Shown: positions 1 through 8,686 of the stretch, piece by piece
Numbering within the stretch: position 1 is the first letter of the stretch
Layout of the letters: each line of letters starts with the position of its first letter
Origin: Chloroflexota bacterium
GTDB taxonomy: Bacteria > Chloroflexota > Anaerolineae > Anaerolineales > Anaerolineaceae
NCBI GenBank assembly: GCA_016838895.1
Contig: JAEKNU010000001.1
Span: forward strand, 109,186-173,185
DNA length: 64,000 nucleotides
Direction: 5' to 3'
Translations under genes and position numbers: made by a program
Notes under the pieces: generated by a model
Seen by the model: only the letters and a program-made list of their open reading frames with translations
Told to the model about the DNA's origin: nothing
The model's database searches: none

Positions 1-758
1 ATATATTCCAGGGCAACAAGATGTGCACATGAAGTAACACCAGAACCGCAGTAGACGATAACATGATCTAACGGGTAATCACCAATGAGTGCCTTGAATC
101 CTGCGAGAAGATCTGATCGCGGTTTGAATAAACTTTGTTGATCAAAGTTCTCACCATGAAAACGATTAACAGCACTTGGAATATGACCAGCGATTGGATC
201 AATGGGTTCAACGTGGCCGGCATAGCGTTCCGCTGCACGCGCATCAATAATTAAATACTCAGAATCATTGATATATTGCTTCATTTGATCCATTGAAACA
301 TAATCCCATTGTTGAACACAGATATCAGTTGGTCCTGACTGAATGGAAGGGCAGATATTAGATACAGGAAAACCTGATTCATGCCAGTTATTAAAACCGC
401 CACTCAATACTGCAACAGCATTAAGTCCAATATTTTTTAGCATCCACCATAATCTCGCTGCAATGGCGCCAGTACTGGCATCATAGACAACAACCTGACT
501 GTTTTTCGTAATGCCCCATTTTGCTATAGTATTTAAAAAAGAGAAAACAGCAGGTAGAGGGTGGCGGCTGCTTTTATCCGTAATTGGGCCAGAACAGTCC
601 TCATCCAAATGGCAATAATAGGCGCTTGTCAGATGACTGACATTATAAGCCTTGCGGCCTGCTTCTGTATCCGCTAACTGAAAGCGACAGTCAATAATGA
701 CCAAATTATCATGTTTGATTGAGTTTAGCTGTTGGGCAGTGATTACAGATGTATACAT
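1..758 (-). CDS. 3-mercaptopyruvate/thiosulfate sulfurtransferase (two rhodanese domains), 3' end cut by window
   Basis: The gene reads from 758 down to the window edge and remains open, so the C-terminus is missing. Two rhodanese domains are visible. The first (about residues 5-130) has Asp where the catalytic Cys would be (VVVYDASTG), as in the inactive N-terminal domain of this family. The second carries the active loop CGSGVTS with Cys at about residue 237, a form typical of mercaptopyruvate sulfurtransferases. The enzyme moves sulfane sulfur to thiol or cyanide acceptors in the cytosol. It starts 15 bases after the GNAT-like gene upstream and is probably co-transcribed with it and pyruvate kinase. 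Substrate choice between mercaptopyruvate and thiosulfate is inferred from the loop only. Confidence 0.88.
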   Translation of the reverse strand, partial: MYTSVITAQQLNSIKHDNLVIIDCRFQLADTEAGRKAYNVSHLTSAYYCHLDEDCSGPITDKSSRHPLPAVFSFLNTIAKWGITKNSQVVVYDASTGAIAARLWWMLKNIGLNAVAVLSGGFNNWHESGFPVSNICPSIQSGPTDICVQQWDYVSMDQMKQYINDSEYLIIDARAAERYAGHVEPIDPIAGHIPSAVNRFHGENFDQQSLFKPRSDLLAGFKALIGDYPLDHVIVYCGSGVTSCAHLVALEY

Positions 759-773
759 ATGAAACCCTGTGTA

Positions 774-1892
774 CTAAAGATCATATCTATAGGTTCGATT
801 CGTTTTGTACCATGTTGTACCGAGTTCAAGCGCACCATTGAAACTATCAATATTACGTTCATCGATCTGTGAAATTTCGGCTTTATTGAAATGCATGGAA
901 CGCAGTGTATTGTTCATCTCTACATAAAGTAAAATATTGCCGCCAACACCCTGATACTTAGGCATTAATCCAATCACACTACCAATTACCCATTCTGTTC
1001 GTTTTTTTTCTGCGAGTAAATGCAGCCAACCAAACGGATATATGTTTCCTTTGCAACGCCGTAATCCATTCGATATTTCTGGATAGGCAAGGATAAATCC
1101 TGCAATTTCATCACCTTTTAAAATCAATTTCGCAATTTGCGGTTCAATCACTGCAATTAAATTTTCGGCCAGTAGTTGGAATTCTTCTTTTGTTGAGGGG
1201 TAATATCCTATATTGTTTTCAAATGCTAAATGATGAATCTCTTCAAGCTGAGGAATCCACTCGCGCATTTCATCTTTGTTGGAAAATGATTTAATTGTAA
1301 ATCCGTTGCGTTTCAAAACACGGTCAGCAGCGCGATGGAATTTTTCCGGCATTTCAGATGATCTTTCAATGTAACCGGTATAATGATCGGTTTCTTTCAC
1401 AAAACCAGCATTCTCAATTAATTTTTGATAATAAGGGAAATTGTAAATCATGCCCATGGTTGCATATTGCTCAAAGCCATCAACTAATAGGCCAACAGCG
1501 TCAGAACGAGCAAATCCTTTTGGACCATAAACCGTTTTTATATTTTCTTTGCGATACCAATCAAGTGCGGTATTGAACAAGAGGTGACTGGCTTGATCAT
1601 CATCATATGAATCAAAATAATAGAACATACCTGTAGGATGATTATGAAATTTACTATAATTACGGTGATTGAGAACAGCTAGTCTGGAAATAACTTGTTT
1701 TCCATCCTCGATAATGTAGAAATCGGCATTTGAATGATGATAAAATGGATGCTTTTCAGCATCCATAATAAAATGCATTTGATTTTTAATTGGCGGAACC
1801 CACTGGGGACATTCTTTATAAATATCGAAAGGTAAATTAATGAATTTATTTCGATCCTTTTTATTTGTAGGATCGATCTTTCGTACTCTCAT
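774..1892 (-). CDS. GNAT-like conserved protein of the YghO type
   Basis: This 372-residue protein opens with a pattern (FINLPFDIYKECPQWVPP, then KHPFYHHSNADFYI) that I recognise from a conserved family of about 370 residues that includes E. coli YghO. That family is related to GNAT acyltransferases. The C-terminal half (about 200-340) carries the acetyltransferase-like fold, including PKYQGVGGNILLYVEM, which resembles the acyl-CoA-binding segment. Substrate and reaction are unknown. The start at 1892 is supported by GGAG six bases upstream. It lies 30 bases behind pyruvate kinase and 15 bases before the sulfurtransferase on the same strand, suggesting one transcript. No link to the flagellar genes is apparent. 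Confidence 0.7.
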   Translation of the reverse strand: MRVRKIDPTNKKDRNKFINLPFDIYKECPQWVPPIKNQMHFIMDAEKHPFYHHSNADFYIIEDGKQVISRLAVLNHRNYSKFHNHPTGMFYYFDSYDDDQASHLLFNTALDWYRKENIKTVYGPKGFARSDAVGLLVDGFEQYATMGMIYNFPYYQKLIENAGFVKETDHYTGYIERSSEMPEKFHRAADRVLKRNGFTIKSFSNKDEMREWIPQLEEIHHLAFENNIGYYPSTKEEFQLLAENLIAVIEPQIAKLILKGDEIAGFILAYPEISNGLRRCKGNIYPFGWLHLLAEKKRTEWVIGSVIGLMPKYQGVGGNILLYVEMNNTLRSMHFNKAEISQIDERNIDSFNGALELGTTWYKTNRTYRYDL

Positions 1893-1922
1893 GAAAATCT
1901 CCTCAGCATATGTGATATGAAT

Positions 1923-3389
1923 TTAAATTGGATTTCCAATGGTATGAAGAAGCACAAAGTTCGGTTTTCCGGTTCTGCCGATCGGGAAGGTTGAAACTAA
2001 AACGATTTGTTGTCCAATCTCTAGTTTTGTAAATGTCAACATTGCCTTTTCTACCTCACTAACCATTTTCTCAGCTGTATTTGCGAATGGGATCTGAACA
2101 GGGATGATTCCCCAGATGAGATTCAATCGCTGATATGTATTTTGATGAGGTGTAAATGCGATAATTGGACAGCTAGGACGCATTTTTGACATTAAAATTG
2201 CGGTCCGTCCGGATTGGGTAAAGACAGCAATGCTGGCTACATCTAAAGCATCTGATATTGTATAGGCAGCTTGTGCCATAGATAGTGAATCGCTATGGAG
2301 TTTTGTGAAACGCGTGTTAGTGTGATGCCCCCAACTTTCATAGTTCTTTTCTGCTTCAAGAATAATCGCATGCATCATCTGGATTGTTTTGATGGGATAT
2401 TTACCGATAGCCGTCTCACCGGAGAGCATCACCGCGTCCGACCCATCCAGAATTGCATTGGCAACATCTGAAGCCTCTGCACGAGTTGGGCGAGGGTGTT
2501 CAATCATGGATTCCAACATTTGAGTGGCTGTGATAACAATTTTACTTTTCTGATTGGCCATGTCGATAATTTTTTTCTGGGCAATCGGCACAAAATATGG
2601 AGACGTCTCTACAGCTAAATCACCACGCGCAATCATTACGCCATCTGCTTCATTGATAATTTCATCAAGATTCTTCATGGCGATTGGACGTTCAATTTTT
2701 GCTATAATTGGAATGCCGCTGCGTTCAGGAACGTTCTCATCAATAAATTTGCGAACAATTTGAATATCATCGGCACTTTTAATGAATGACAGGGCAAGGA
2801 TATCAATATCGTTGTTCAGACCGAATACAAGATCTTTCTTATCTTTTTCAGTGAATGTTGGTATGTTGATGTCTGAATCAGGTAAATTTACACCTTTATT
2901 TGATGATACTTTTCCACCACTTATTACTTTAGCAATAATCCCAGATTCACTAATCTCAATTGCTTTTAATTCAAAGTATCCATCGTCGAGCAGGATACGG
3001 TCATTAACTTCAACAAATTTCTCAACATCCGGTATATCAAGGGGTAAACAAGCTGATTGATCCTTTGTACCTGCAAAAAAAGGATCATGGGAGGAAAGAC
3101 AAATCCTTTCACCTTGTTGAAGAACAAATCCACTATCAGGTAATACGCCTAAGCGAAGTTTGGGCCCCTGAAGATCCTGAATAATAGAAACTGAGCGATT
3201 GATTTCTTTGGATATTGCGCGAATGATATCTATACGATTTTTATGTTCATCAAACGATCCGTGAGAAAAATTAAGACGGATTACATCAACACCATTTACA
3301 AGTAATTCACGAATGGTTTCAGGGGTTTCTGTGGCAGGACCAATTGTTGCGATAATTTTTGCTTTACGTTCATCCAGATTGAAGTTCAT
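1923..3389 (-). CDS. pyk: Pyruvate kinase
   Basis: The enzyme converts phosphoenolpyruvate and ADP to pyruvate and ATP in the last step of glycolysis. All core signatures are visible: RLNFSHGS near the N-terminus, the catalytic segment IPIIAKIERPIAMKNLDEI, the MIARGDLAVE loop, and DGSDAVMLSGETAIGKYP. At 488 residues it has the A, B and C domains but no extra C-terminal PEP-utiliser domain. The segment DLQGPKLRLG carries Lys where potassium-dependent enzymes carry Glu, which in this family usually marks potassium-independent activity; that is inference from the known residue rule. It is the first gene of a probable three-gene minus-strand transcript, and the 140 bases upstream would hold its promoter. 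Confidence 0.97.
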   Translation of the reverse strand: MNFNLDERKAKIIATIGPATETPETIRELLVNGVDVIRLNFSHGSFDEHKNRIDIIRAISKEINRSVSIIQDLQGPKLRLGVLPDSGFVLQQGERICLSSHDPFFAGTKDQSACLPLDIPDVEKFVEVNDRILLDDGYFELKAIEISESGIIAKVISGGKVSSNKGVNLPDSDINIPTFTEKDKKDLVFGLNNDIDILALSFIKSADDIQIVRKFIDENVPERSGIPIIAKIERPIAMKNLDEIINEADGVMIARGDLAVETSPYFVPIAQKKIIDMANQKSKIVITATQMLESMIEHPRPTRAEASDVANAILDGSDAVMLSGETAIGKYPIKTIQMMHAIILEAEKNYESWGHHTNTRFTKLHSDSLSMAQAAYTISDALDVASIAVFTQSGRTAILMSKMRPSCPIIAFTPHQNTYQRLNLIWGIIPVQIPFANTAEKMVSEVEKAMLTFTKLEIGQQIVLVSTFPIGRTGKPNFVLLHTIGNPI

Positions 3390-3529
3390 ATAAGATTCTC
3401 ACAGATTAAATAAAATTTAGAACGAAATGACAAATTATACTAATGATTTCAAATTTGATTAAGCATAGTATATCATACGCATTTCTTGAAATTGTGTAGA
3501 AAAATCCTATTCAAGTAGCATAAGTTTTA

Positions 3530-4354
3530 CTAGTTTGCTTTTTTTGCAGCATCACGTATCATAAAATCCATTAACTTGTAAACGTGTTTACCCAAAATAT
3601 TTGATAGATGATAAAGAAATGCATTTTCAGAGCCGGGAACGATGATATATTTTCCTTTTGCTACATTTTTGACAATGATTTTGGCAACTGATTCTGCAGA
3701 TAATACACCAGCATTCCCTGCTAAAGCTTTGGTAATGGGTGGTTTGTATTTCTCCTCATAAGCAAGTTGAGGGGTATCGGTATCAGGTGGAAATACAAGA
3801 GACATGTTGATATTTTTTAGCTTCAATTCTGCACGGAGGGCGTCACTAAAACCACGAACAGCGTATTTTGTTGCTCCATAAGCTGTATAGCCATAAACAC
3901 CAAGAAATCCAGCAGCAGAGGATATATTGACAATATGTCCAGCGCCATTATTAATCATTGCAGGCAGGACACTTTTGATCATATGCACGGTACCATAGTA
4001 ATTTGTATTCATCAGCCAATGAAAAATATCCAGATCAAGATCAAGAAATTCTCCAGGATGCGCGACACCGGCACAATTAATGAGAATATCAGGAACGGAA
4101 TGATTGATTAGAAATTCGCCAATGATCTGATTTGTTTGATCGAAATCAGTTATATCTACTGAGAGCACATCTATGAAAGATGAATCACATTTGGTTATTT
4201 GAACAATTTCGTCTTTCGCTGCATTCAGTTTATGTAGATCACGCGCGCATAAGATCACTTTGCTACCGCCAGATATGTATTCTACGGCTAAAGCTTTGCC
4301 TATACCGCTAGAGCCTCCGGTAATTAAGATGTTTTTATTCTTGTTTTCTATCAT
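3530..4354 (-). CDS. Short-chain dehydrogenase resembling 3-ketodihydrosphingosine reductase
   Basis: This is a classical SDR with the Rossmann motif TGGSSGIG (residues 12-19), the NAG-type strand (LINCAGVA), the active Ser in NISSAAG and the YGATK catalytic pair. The segment LVFPPDTDTPQ and the KYKPPITKALAG that follows closely resemble the KDSR/TSC10 branch, which reduces 3-ketosphinganine. A role in sphingoid or other long-chain lipid reduction is therefore plausible but unproven. I place the start at 4354, not at an upstream in-frame codon at 4444. The shorter form begins right before the dinucleotide fold, has AGGAA five bases upstream, and no longer overlaps the FmdB gene. It lies 16 bases behind that gene. 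Confidence 0.88.
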   Translation of the reverse strand: MIENKNKNILITGGSSGIGKALAVEYISGGSKVILCARDLHKLNAAKDEIVQITKCDSSFIDVLSVDITDFDQTNQIIGEFLINHSVPDILINCAGVAHPGEFLDLDLDIFHWLMNTNYYGTVHMIKSVLPAMINNGAGHIVNISSAAGFLGVYGYTAYGATKYAVRGFSDALRAELKLKNINMSLVFPPDTDTPQLAYEEKYKPPITKALAGNAGVLSAESVAKIIVKNVAKGKYIIVPGSENAFLYHLSNILGKHVYKLMDFMIRDAAKKAN

Positions 4355-4370
4355 TATATTTCCTGTTGGA

Positions 4371-4592
4371 TTAATGGCAACTTGCACAGTTGCCTGAATA
4401 GCATCCAGTACAATTATTGGAGGTACCGGATCGATTATTCCCATCTGAAATGGAAGAGAATTGTGATATTTTCCTCGTTACAGAATATGTTAAACATGCT
4501 GAACATTGAATGGGATGATCAGCATCTGAAAAAGATCGCAGAGTTTCGAATTTATGTCCACATTTAGTACATTGATATTCGTATAATGGCAT
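4371..4592 (-). CDS. FmdB-family zinc ribbon protein
   Basis: This 73-residue protein begins MPLYEYQCTKCGHKFE, the standard opening of the FmdB regulatory family. It has two CxxC knuckles (CTKC and CSAC) that would bind one zinc. The tail, rich in Cys, Asn and Gly and ending CASCH, is also typical. The molecular role of the family is poorly defined; the name comes from a putative regulator of formamidase and amidase genes. The start has a strong GGAGG four to six bases upstream. The gene leads a short minus-strand unit with the SDR gene and is divergent from phnD. Confidence 0.9.
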   Translation of the reverse strand: MPLYEYQCTKCGHKFETLRSFSDADHPIQCSACLTYSVTRKISQFSSISDGNNRSGTSNNCTGCYSGNCASCH

Positions 4593-4787
4593 GGATACCT
4601 CCAGAATTTATTTTATGCTGGAATCAATAAAAATGTGTAATATTCATTGATATTTTAAGATTGATTAATAATTTGCTAAAATAAATTGACTTGTACTAAT
4701 AAAGAATTTGGTTTATCATCTTGATAAGGGAATGGGTTTTAAAAACCCTTCAAAATTCTTTTTTACTTATACTCAGAGGAGAGGAAA
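4593..4787. promoter_or_regulatory. Divergent intergenic region between fmdB-like gene and phnD
   Basis: These 195 bases must hold outward promoters for the FmdB/SDR unit and for the phn operon. A TTGACT element at 4686-4691 could be a -35 box for phnD, but I see no convincing -10 at the expected distance. A short inverted repeat, GGGTTTT/AAAACCC, lies at 4734-4748 close to the phnD ribosome site and could be an operator or simply chance in A/T-rich DNA. A Pho box could not be identified by eye. Confidence 0.35.
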
Positions 4788-5909
4788 ATGTTTGTAACAA
4801 AAAGAATTCCGTATGTTATGCTGGTTGTATTAATGACCCTTTCATTGGTATTAGCCGCGTGTCAGCCGGCTGCGCCTGCAGCGACACCTGAACCAGTAAT
4901 GGAAGAAGCACCAACTGATGTCCCCCCGGAACCAACTGCAGAACCTGCACCTGCTGAACCTGAATTGGGATCACCAGAACGCCCAATTAAAGTTCTCTTT
5001 GTGCCATCTGTAGACGCTCAGGCGATTGTGTCTGGTGGAGAGATCATGTCAGCCGCTTTGAACGAAGCCACTGGTTATACATATGAAGTTAGCATCCCGA
5101 CCAGCTATGCAGCGACAATCGAAGAAATGTGTGCATCTCCTGATGACACCATGGGCTTCATTCCTGCATTAGGTTATGTATTCGCCAGCCAACTTTGTGG
5201 CGTTGATGTTGGTTTCAAGGCCGTACGTTATGGTAGCTCAGTATATTGGGCTGAGATTCTAGTAGCGCGTGATTCAGACATCCAGACATTGGATGATCTC
5301 GCTGGTAAGACCTGGGGTTTCCCAGATCCAGGTTCAACCTCCGGCTACATGGTACCGTTGGTTATGTTCCAGGACGCTGGTATTGAAATCGGCGAACAGG
5401 TAGAAACGGGTGGTCACAACCAGGCTGTGAAAGCAGTTTACAATGGTGAAGTTGACTTCGGTACTGCTTTCTACTCACCACCTTTGAAACCAGAAGGCGA
5501 AGATAGCTGGGTAGAAGGTGATTCTCCTGATATCCCCGATGACCTGGTAGAATCCTGTGCTGTAAATGAAGACAATCGTCTTTATTGTGGTGACTGGAGA
5601 GTACTGGATGCCCGCGCTAACATACGCGAGGAAGCACCTGATGTAATCCAGAAAGTCCGCATCTTGACCATCTCCGCTGGCATCCCCAATGACACCCTGT
5701 CATTTGGCCCAGATTTCCCTGCTGATGTTCGTGCTGCAATTGAAGATGCTATTGTTGCATTCTCAGATACTGAAGCCTGGGACGAATCCATCGGTCATCA
5801 AGATTTCTATAACTGGACCGGTATTGATGTCGCCACTGACGCTGAATATGACTTTGTACGTCTGATGGTTGAAGCCGCTGGTGTGAGTCTCGAAGACCTC
5901 GGCAACTAA
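4788..5909 (+). CDS. phnD: Phosphonate-type ABC transporter substrate-binding lipoprotein PhnD
   Basis: The 373-residue product has a lipoprotein signal (VLAAC, lipidated Cys at residue 25). An Ala/Pro/Glu/Thr-rich linker to about residue 62 tethers the binding domain to the membrane surface; such linkers are common in Chloroflexota. The body matches the PhnD family (periplasmic-binding type 2): TSYAATIEEM, GFIPALGYVFA, the SDIQTLDDLAGKTWGFPDP block and FYSPPLKP. Members capture phosphonates, phosphite or related oxyanions; the actual ligand cannot be read here. There are no C-P lyase or phosphonatase genes nearby. The start is preceded by AGGAGAGG. A strong hairpin follows the stop codon before phnC and may keep binding-protein levels above those of the membrane components. 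Confidence 0.92.
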   Translation: MFVTKRIPYVMLVVLMTLSLVLAACQPAAPAATPEPVMEEAPTDVPPEPTAEPAPAEPELGSPERPIKVLFVPSVDAQAIVSGGEIMSAALNEATGYTYEVSIPTSYAATIEEMCASPDDTMGFIPALGYVFASQLCGVDVGFKAVRYGSSVYWAEILVARDSDIQTLDDLAGKTWGFPDPGSTSGYMVPLVMFQDAGIEIGEQVETGGHNQAVKAVYNGEVDFGTAFYSPPLKPEGEDSWVEGDSPDIPDDLVESCAVNEDNRLYCGDWRVLDARANIREEAPDVIQKVRILTISAGIPNDTLSFGPDFPADVRAAIEDAIVAFSDTEAWDESIGHQDFYNWTGIDVATDAEYDFVRLMVEAAGVSLEDLGN

Positions 5910-5927
5910 TAAAAAAATAACTTTTCG

Positions 5928-5959
5928 TAAATCCGGACAGGTTCTCCTGTCCGGATTTA
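5928..5959 (+). terminator. Perfect 14-bp hairpin between phnD and phnC
   Basis: The arms 5928-5941 and 5946-5959 are exactly complementary around a four-base TTCT loop. There is no long U-tract after it, so it is more likely an attenuator or a 3'-end RNA stabiliser than a full terminator. It would let phnD be expressed more strongly than phnC and phnE, a common arrangement for ABC importers. Confidence 0.7.
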
Positions 5960-5982
5960 TAATTCAATAGAAAATAAATCCC

Positions 5983-6735
5983 ATGCTAGAAGTAAAAAAT
6001 CTGACAAAGATATATGATGGTGGAGTCTTAGCGCTGGATAATGTCAGTTTCTCCGTGCCGGATGGAGAGTTTTTGGCTGTAATTGGTCTCAGCGGTTCGG
6101 GAAAATCAACATTATTACGATGCATAAATCGTTTAGTAGAGCCGACTGAAGGGCAGATTTTGCTAAATGGAGAAGATATCGCTGCTGCATCGGATGATGA
6201 TTTAAGAGGATTTAGACGACGCATTGGCATGGTTTTTCAGCATTTTAACCTTGTTAGTCGTTCAAGTGTAATGACAAATGTTCTTTCGGGAAGACTTGGA
6301 TATGTAAATCCAATTATGAGTTTGTTAAACCGTTTTCCTAAGGATGATATTCAACAAGCAATGATCCAACTGGATCGTGTTGGTATCAAAGAAAAAGCAA
6401 AACAAAGAGCAGATGAGCTTTCTGGTGGCCAACAGCAACGTGTTGGCATCGCACGTGCTATGATGCAGAATCCTGAAATTGTTCTAGCGGATGAACCTGT
6501 TGCGAGCTTGGACCCTGTTTTGGCGCATAGCATTATGCAATACCTTGAAAAAATTAACCAAGAAGATGATGTTACCGTCATTTGTAGCCTTCATTTTCTT
6601 GATTTGGTTCACCGTTATGCACATCGTGCAATCGCCTTAAATGATGGACAATTGGTTTTTGATGGATTACCGAAAGAAATCGATGATGAAAAATTCAAAG
6701 AAATTTATGGCCAAGAAGCCGAGCGTGTTGGATAA
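5983..6735 (+). CDS. phnC: Phosphonate-type ABC transporter ATP-binding protein PhnC
   Basis: This is a 250-residue ABC ATPase that powers import through PhnE. Visible motifs are Walker [10 protein letters not shown] (35-43), a Q-loop in [10 protein letters not shown], the signature [15 protein letters not shown] (about 146-160), Walker B IVLADEP (about 166-172) and the switch His in [20 protein letters not shown] and [11 protein letters not shown] fit the PhnC family. Length is normal for the family. It is separated from phnD by a hairpin and from phnE by 11 bases. The ribosome site is weak. Confidence 0.94.
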   Translation: MLEVKNLTKIYDGGVLALDNVSFSVPDGEFLAVIGLSGSGKSTLLRCINRLVEPTEGQILLNGEDIAAASDDDLRGFRRRIGMVFQHFNLVSRSSVMTNVLSGRLGYVNPIMSLLNRFPKDDIQQAMIQLDRVGIKEKAKQRADELSGGQQQRVGIARAMMQNPEIVLADEPVASLDPVLAHSIMQYLEKINQEDDVTVICSLHFLDLVHRYAHRAIALNDGQLVFDGLPKEIDDEKFKEIYGQEAERVG

Positions 6736-6746
6736 GGAAGGTCTCA

Positions 6747-8564
6747 ATGAATGACAAGAATAATCCTATGAAACGTTATTTGCTGGTTGGCCTTTCAATC
6801 ATTGTTGGTATTGTTATATACGCATATGGATTTACCGTTACGAAAGTAAACCTTGAGGAAACGAAATCTGAAAGACGCCAAACACAATTGGTGCGTATTA
6901 TTAGAGCCTTAGCAAAACCAAACATTATTGAATATGACAAAGAGGAATTCATCGTAGAAACGCCAATTATGGTTCCTTGTACGGATGCGCCAATTGAATT
7001 TGATATCGACAAAACATTATCCTATATGATTGTTGAAGAAAAATGTGCTGACAGTCAGGCTGAAATTCACATTTATGGATATAGTTTTGAGCCGTATATC
7101 TCTGGTCCATTAAGTTTTGTGCCACCAAGTGGGGTTAAGCTCAATATTGGTGAATTTACAACCGATGCATTGGGTAATTTTGAAATTGTTGCTACTGTCC
7201 CAAAAGGTAGAGAAAGCGACGATGAACAAATTATCCGGGCCATAACCAGGAAAAATATTGGCAAACCACATCTTACTGAAACAGCAATTAATACATGGAA
7301 ACTGATCATTGAAACTGTATTTATGGCGTTATTGGCTACGACCTTAGGAACACTAATTGCGGTGCCATTAAGTTTCTTTGCTGCAAGAAATTTAATGGAA
7401 AATATGAAAAGTCCGTTATTAAGTTTTTCTCTAGGTATTGTATTGATGCCAATTGGCTTCTTATTAGGGTCCTACGGTGTGCGCTATGGAAAAGCGCTTA
7501 CCAACAGTATAGGATCAAATAATATTCTAATTGCAGTAGTCGTAATACTAGGGCCACTACTGGTGTATCAATTGCTTAAATGGGCAATGCCCCAGGTCGA
7601 ATTGGAAAAGCCATCCTTATCAACAAGGATTATTCGAATTGTGGGCCTCCTGATTTGTGCATTTGTTGGTATTCTGGTTCTTTTCCAGATTTCTAACCTG
7701 GCAATTCTGGCTGGGCAATGGCTACATGAAAATGCAGGATCTTTTGCATTTTTAGGAAAATTCATAGCTGACTTGGGCGAAATATTGAATATGATAATCA
7801 TTGTGATAGCCGTTCTAGCGGGAATGGGTGTTTTAAATTCCGTTGGTAGTAAGTTTGGTCAGTTGATTATCAAAAAATCCAACACCACATTAGTTACATT
7901 ATTAAACTATTTGTTGTCTATGTCTGCAGGTGCAATATTGTCAATGATTCTCGGTGCAGGTGTAAATTGGATTTATGAAATTGGTAACCCAGTATATGTT
8001 TATCTATACCCTGGGATTGTGGGCGGTATTATTGGTTTTATCGTGGCATATTTAAATCGGGAAACAGGCATTATGCCTGTAGGTATGGTGATTTACTATG
8101 TAACACGCACAATATTCAATGCTCTACGATCCATTGAAGCATTAGTTATGGCGATTATCTTTGTGGTATGGGTTGGTATTGGCCCATTTGCTGGTGCGTT
8201 AGCACTATCCCTACATACGATTGCTGCACTCGCAAAACTGTACTCAGAACAAGTGGAATCGATAATGGAAGGACCAATTGAAGCTGTAAAAGCAACAGGT
8301 GCAAATCAATTACAGACAATTATTTATGCTGTTGTGCCGCAGATTATTCCGCCCTATATATCTTTCACAATGTATCGGTGGGATATTAACGTACGTATGT
8401 CCACTATTATTGGTTTTGCCGGTGGTGGCGGTATTGGATTCCTGCTTCAGCAGAATATCAATTTACTTAACTATCGGGATGCCAGTGTGCAGATGATTGC
8501 AATAGCCATCGTCGTGGCATCTATGGACTACATTAGTTCACAATTGAGAGAGAGAGTTATCTAA
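6747..8564 (+). CDS. phnE: Phosphonate-type ABC transporter permease PhnE, enlarged form
   Basis: At 605 residues this is about twice the usual PhnE length of about 270. Residue 10-28 is a membrane anchor, followed by an extracytoplasmic domain of about 150 residues. The canonical permease then begins (ETVFMALLATTLGTLIAVPLSFFAARN) but is interrupted by about 200 residues with several extra membrane helices. The core resumes with IFNALRSIEALVMAIIFVVW and the coupling loop (EAVKATGANQLQTIIYAVVPQ). The C-terminal AGGGGIGFLLQQ and NYRDASVQM segments are typical PhnE. The reading frame is intact and starts 11 bases after phnC behind AAGGAAGG. It probably forms the membrane channel with PhnC and PhnD. 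The insert may be a lineage feature. Confidence 0.88.
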   Translation: MNDKNNPMKRYLLVGLSIIVGIVIYAYGFTVTKVNLEETKSERRQTQLVRIIRALAKPNIIEYDKEEFIVETPIMVPCTDAPIEFDIDKTLSYMIVEEKCADSQAEIHIYGYSFEPYISGPLSFVPPSGVKLNIGEFTTDALGNFEIVATVPKGRESDDEQIIRAITRKNIGKPHLTETAINTWKLIIETVFMALLATTLGTLIAVPLSFFAARNLMENMKSPLLSFSLGIVLMPIGFLLGSYGVRYGKALTNSIGSNNILIAVVVILGPLLVYQLLKWAMPQVELEKPSLSTRIIRIVGLLICAFVGILVLFQISNLAILAGQWLHENAGSFAFLGKFIADLGEILNMIIIVIAVLAGMGVLNSVGSKFGQLIIKKSNTTLVTLLNYLLSMSAGAILSMILGAGVNWIYEIGNPVYVYLYPGIVGGIIGFIVAYLNRETGIMPVGMVIYYVTRTIFNALRSIEALVMAIIFVVWVGIGPFAGALALSLHTIAALAKLYSEQVESIMEGPIEAVKATGANQLQTIIYAVVPQIIPPYISFTMYRWDINVRMSTIIGFAGGGGIGFLLQQNINLLNYRDASVQMIAIAIVVASMDYISSQLRERVI

Positions 8565-8584
8565 AGATCGTATTATATTGCAAT

Positions 8585-8621
8585 AAAGGAGTAGTGTCAT
8601 GATTTGACGCTACTCCTTTTT
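8585..8621 (+). terminator. Rho-independent terminator after phnE
   Basis: A 15-bp stem (8585-8599 with 8605-8619, one G-T wobble) with a five-base loop is followed by TTTTT. It lies 20 bases after the phnE stop and closes the phn operon. Confidence 0.9.
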
Positions 8622-8623
8622 AT

Positions 8624-8654
8624 TTGAAGTGCTATTGATATAGTAAGGTATAAT
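8624..8654 (+). promoter_or_regulatory. Probable housekeeping promoter of the YhhQ-type transporter gene
   Basis: A perfect TATAAT lies at 8649-8654. A TTGAAG at 8624-8629 could be the -35 box, though the 19-base spacer is slightly long. The site is just after the phn terminator and 33 bases before the next start codon, where a new promoter is needed. Confidence 0.5.
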
Positions 8655-8686
8655 ATTGAGAATTATCTCTATGTTTAGGAGTCATC

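Noticed and set aside
4355..4444. N-terminal extension of the SDR gene starting at 4444
   Set aside because: It overlaps the FmdB gene, has no SDR similarity, and the ATG at 4354 has a good ribosome site and correct spacing to the dinucleotide fold.
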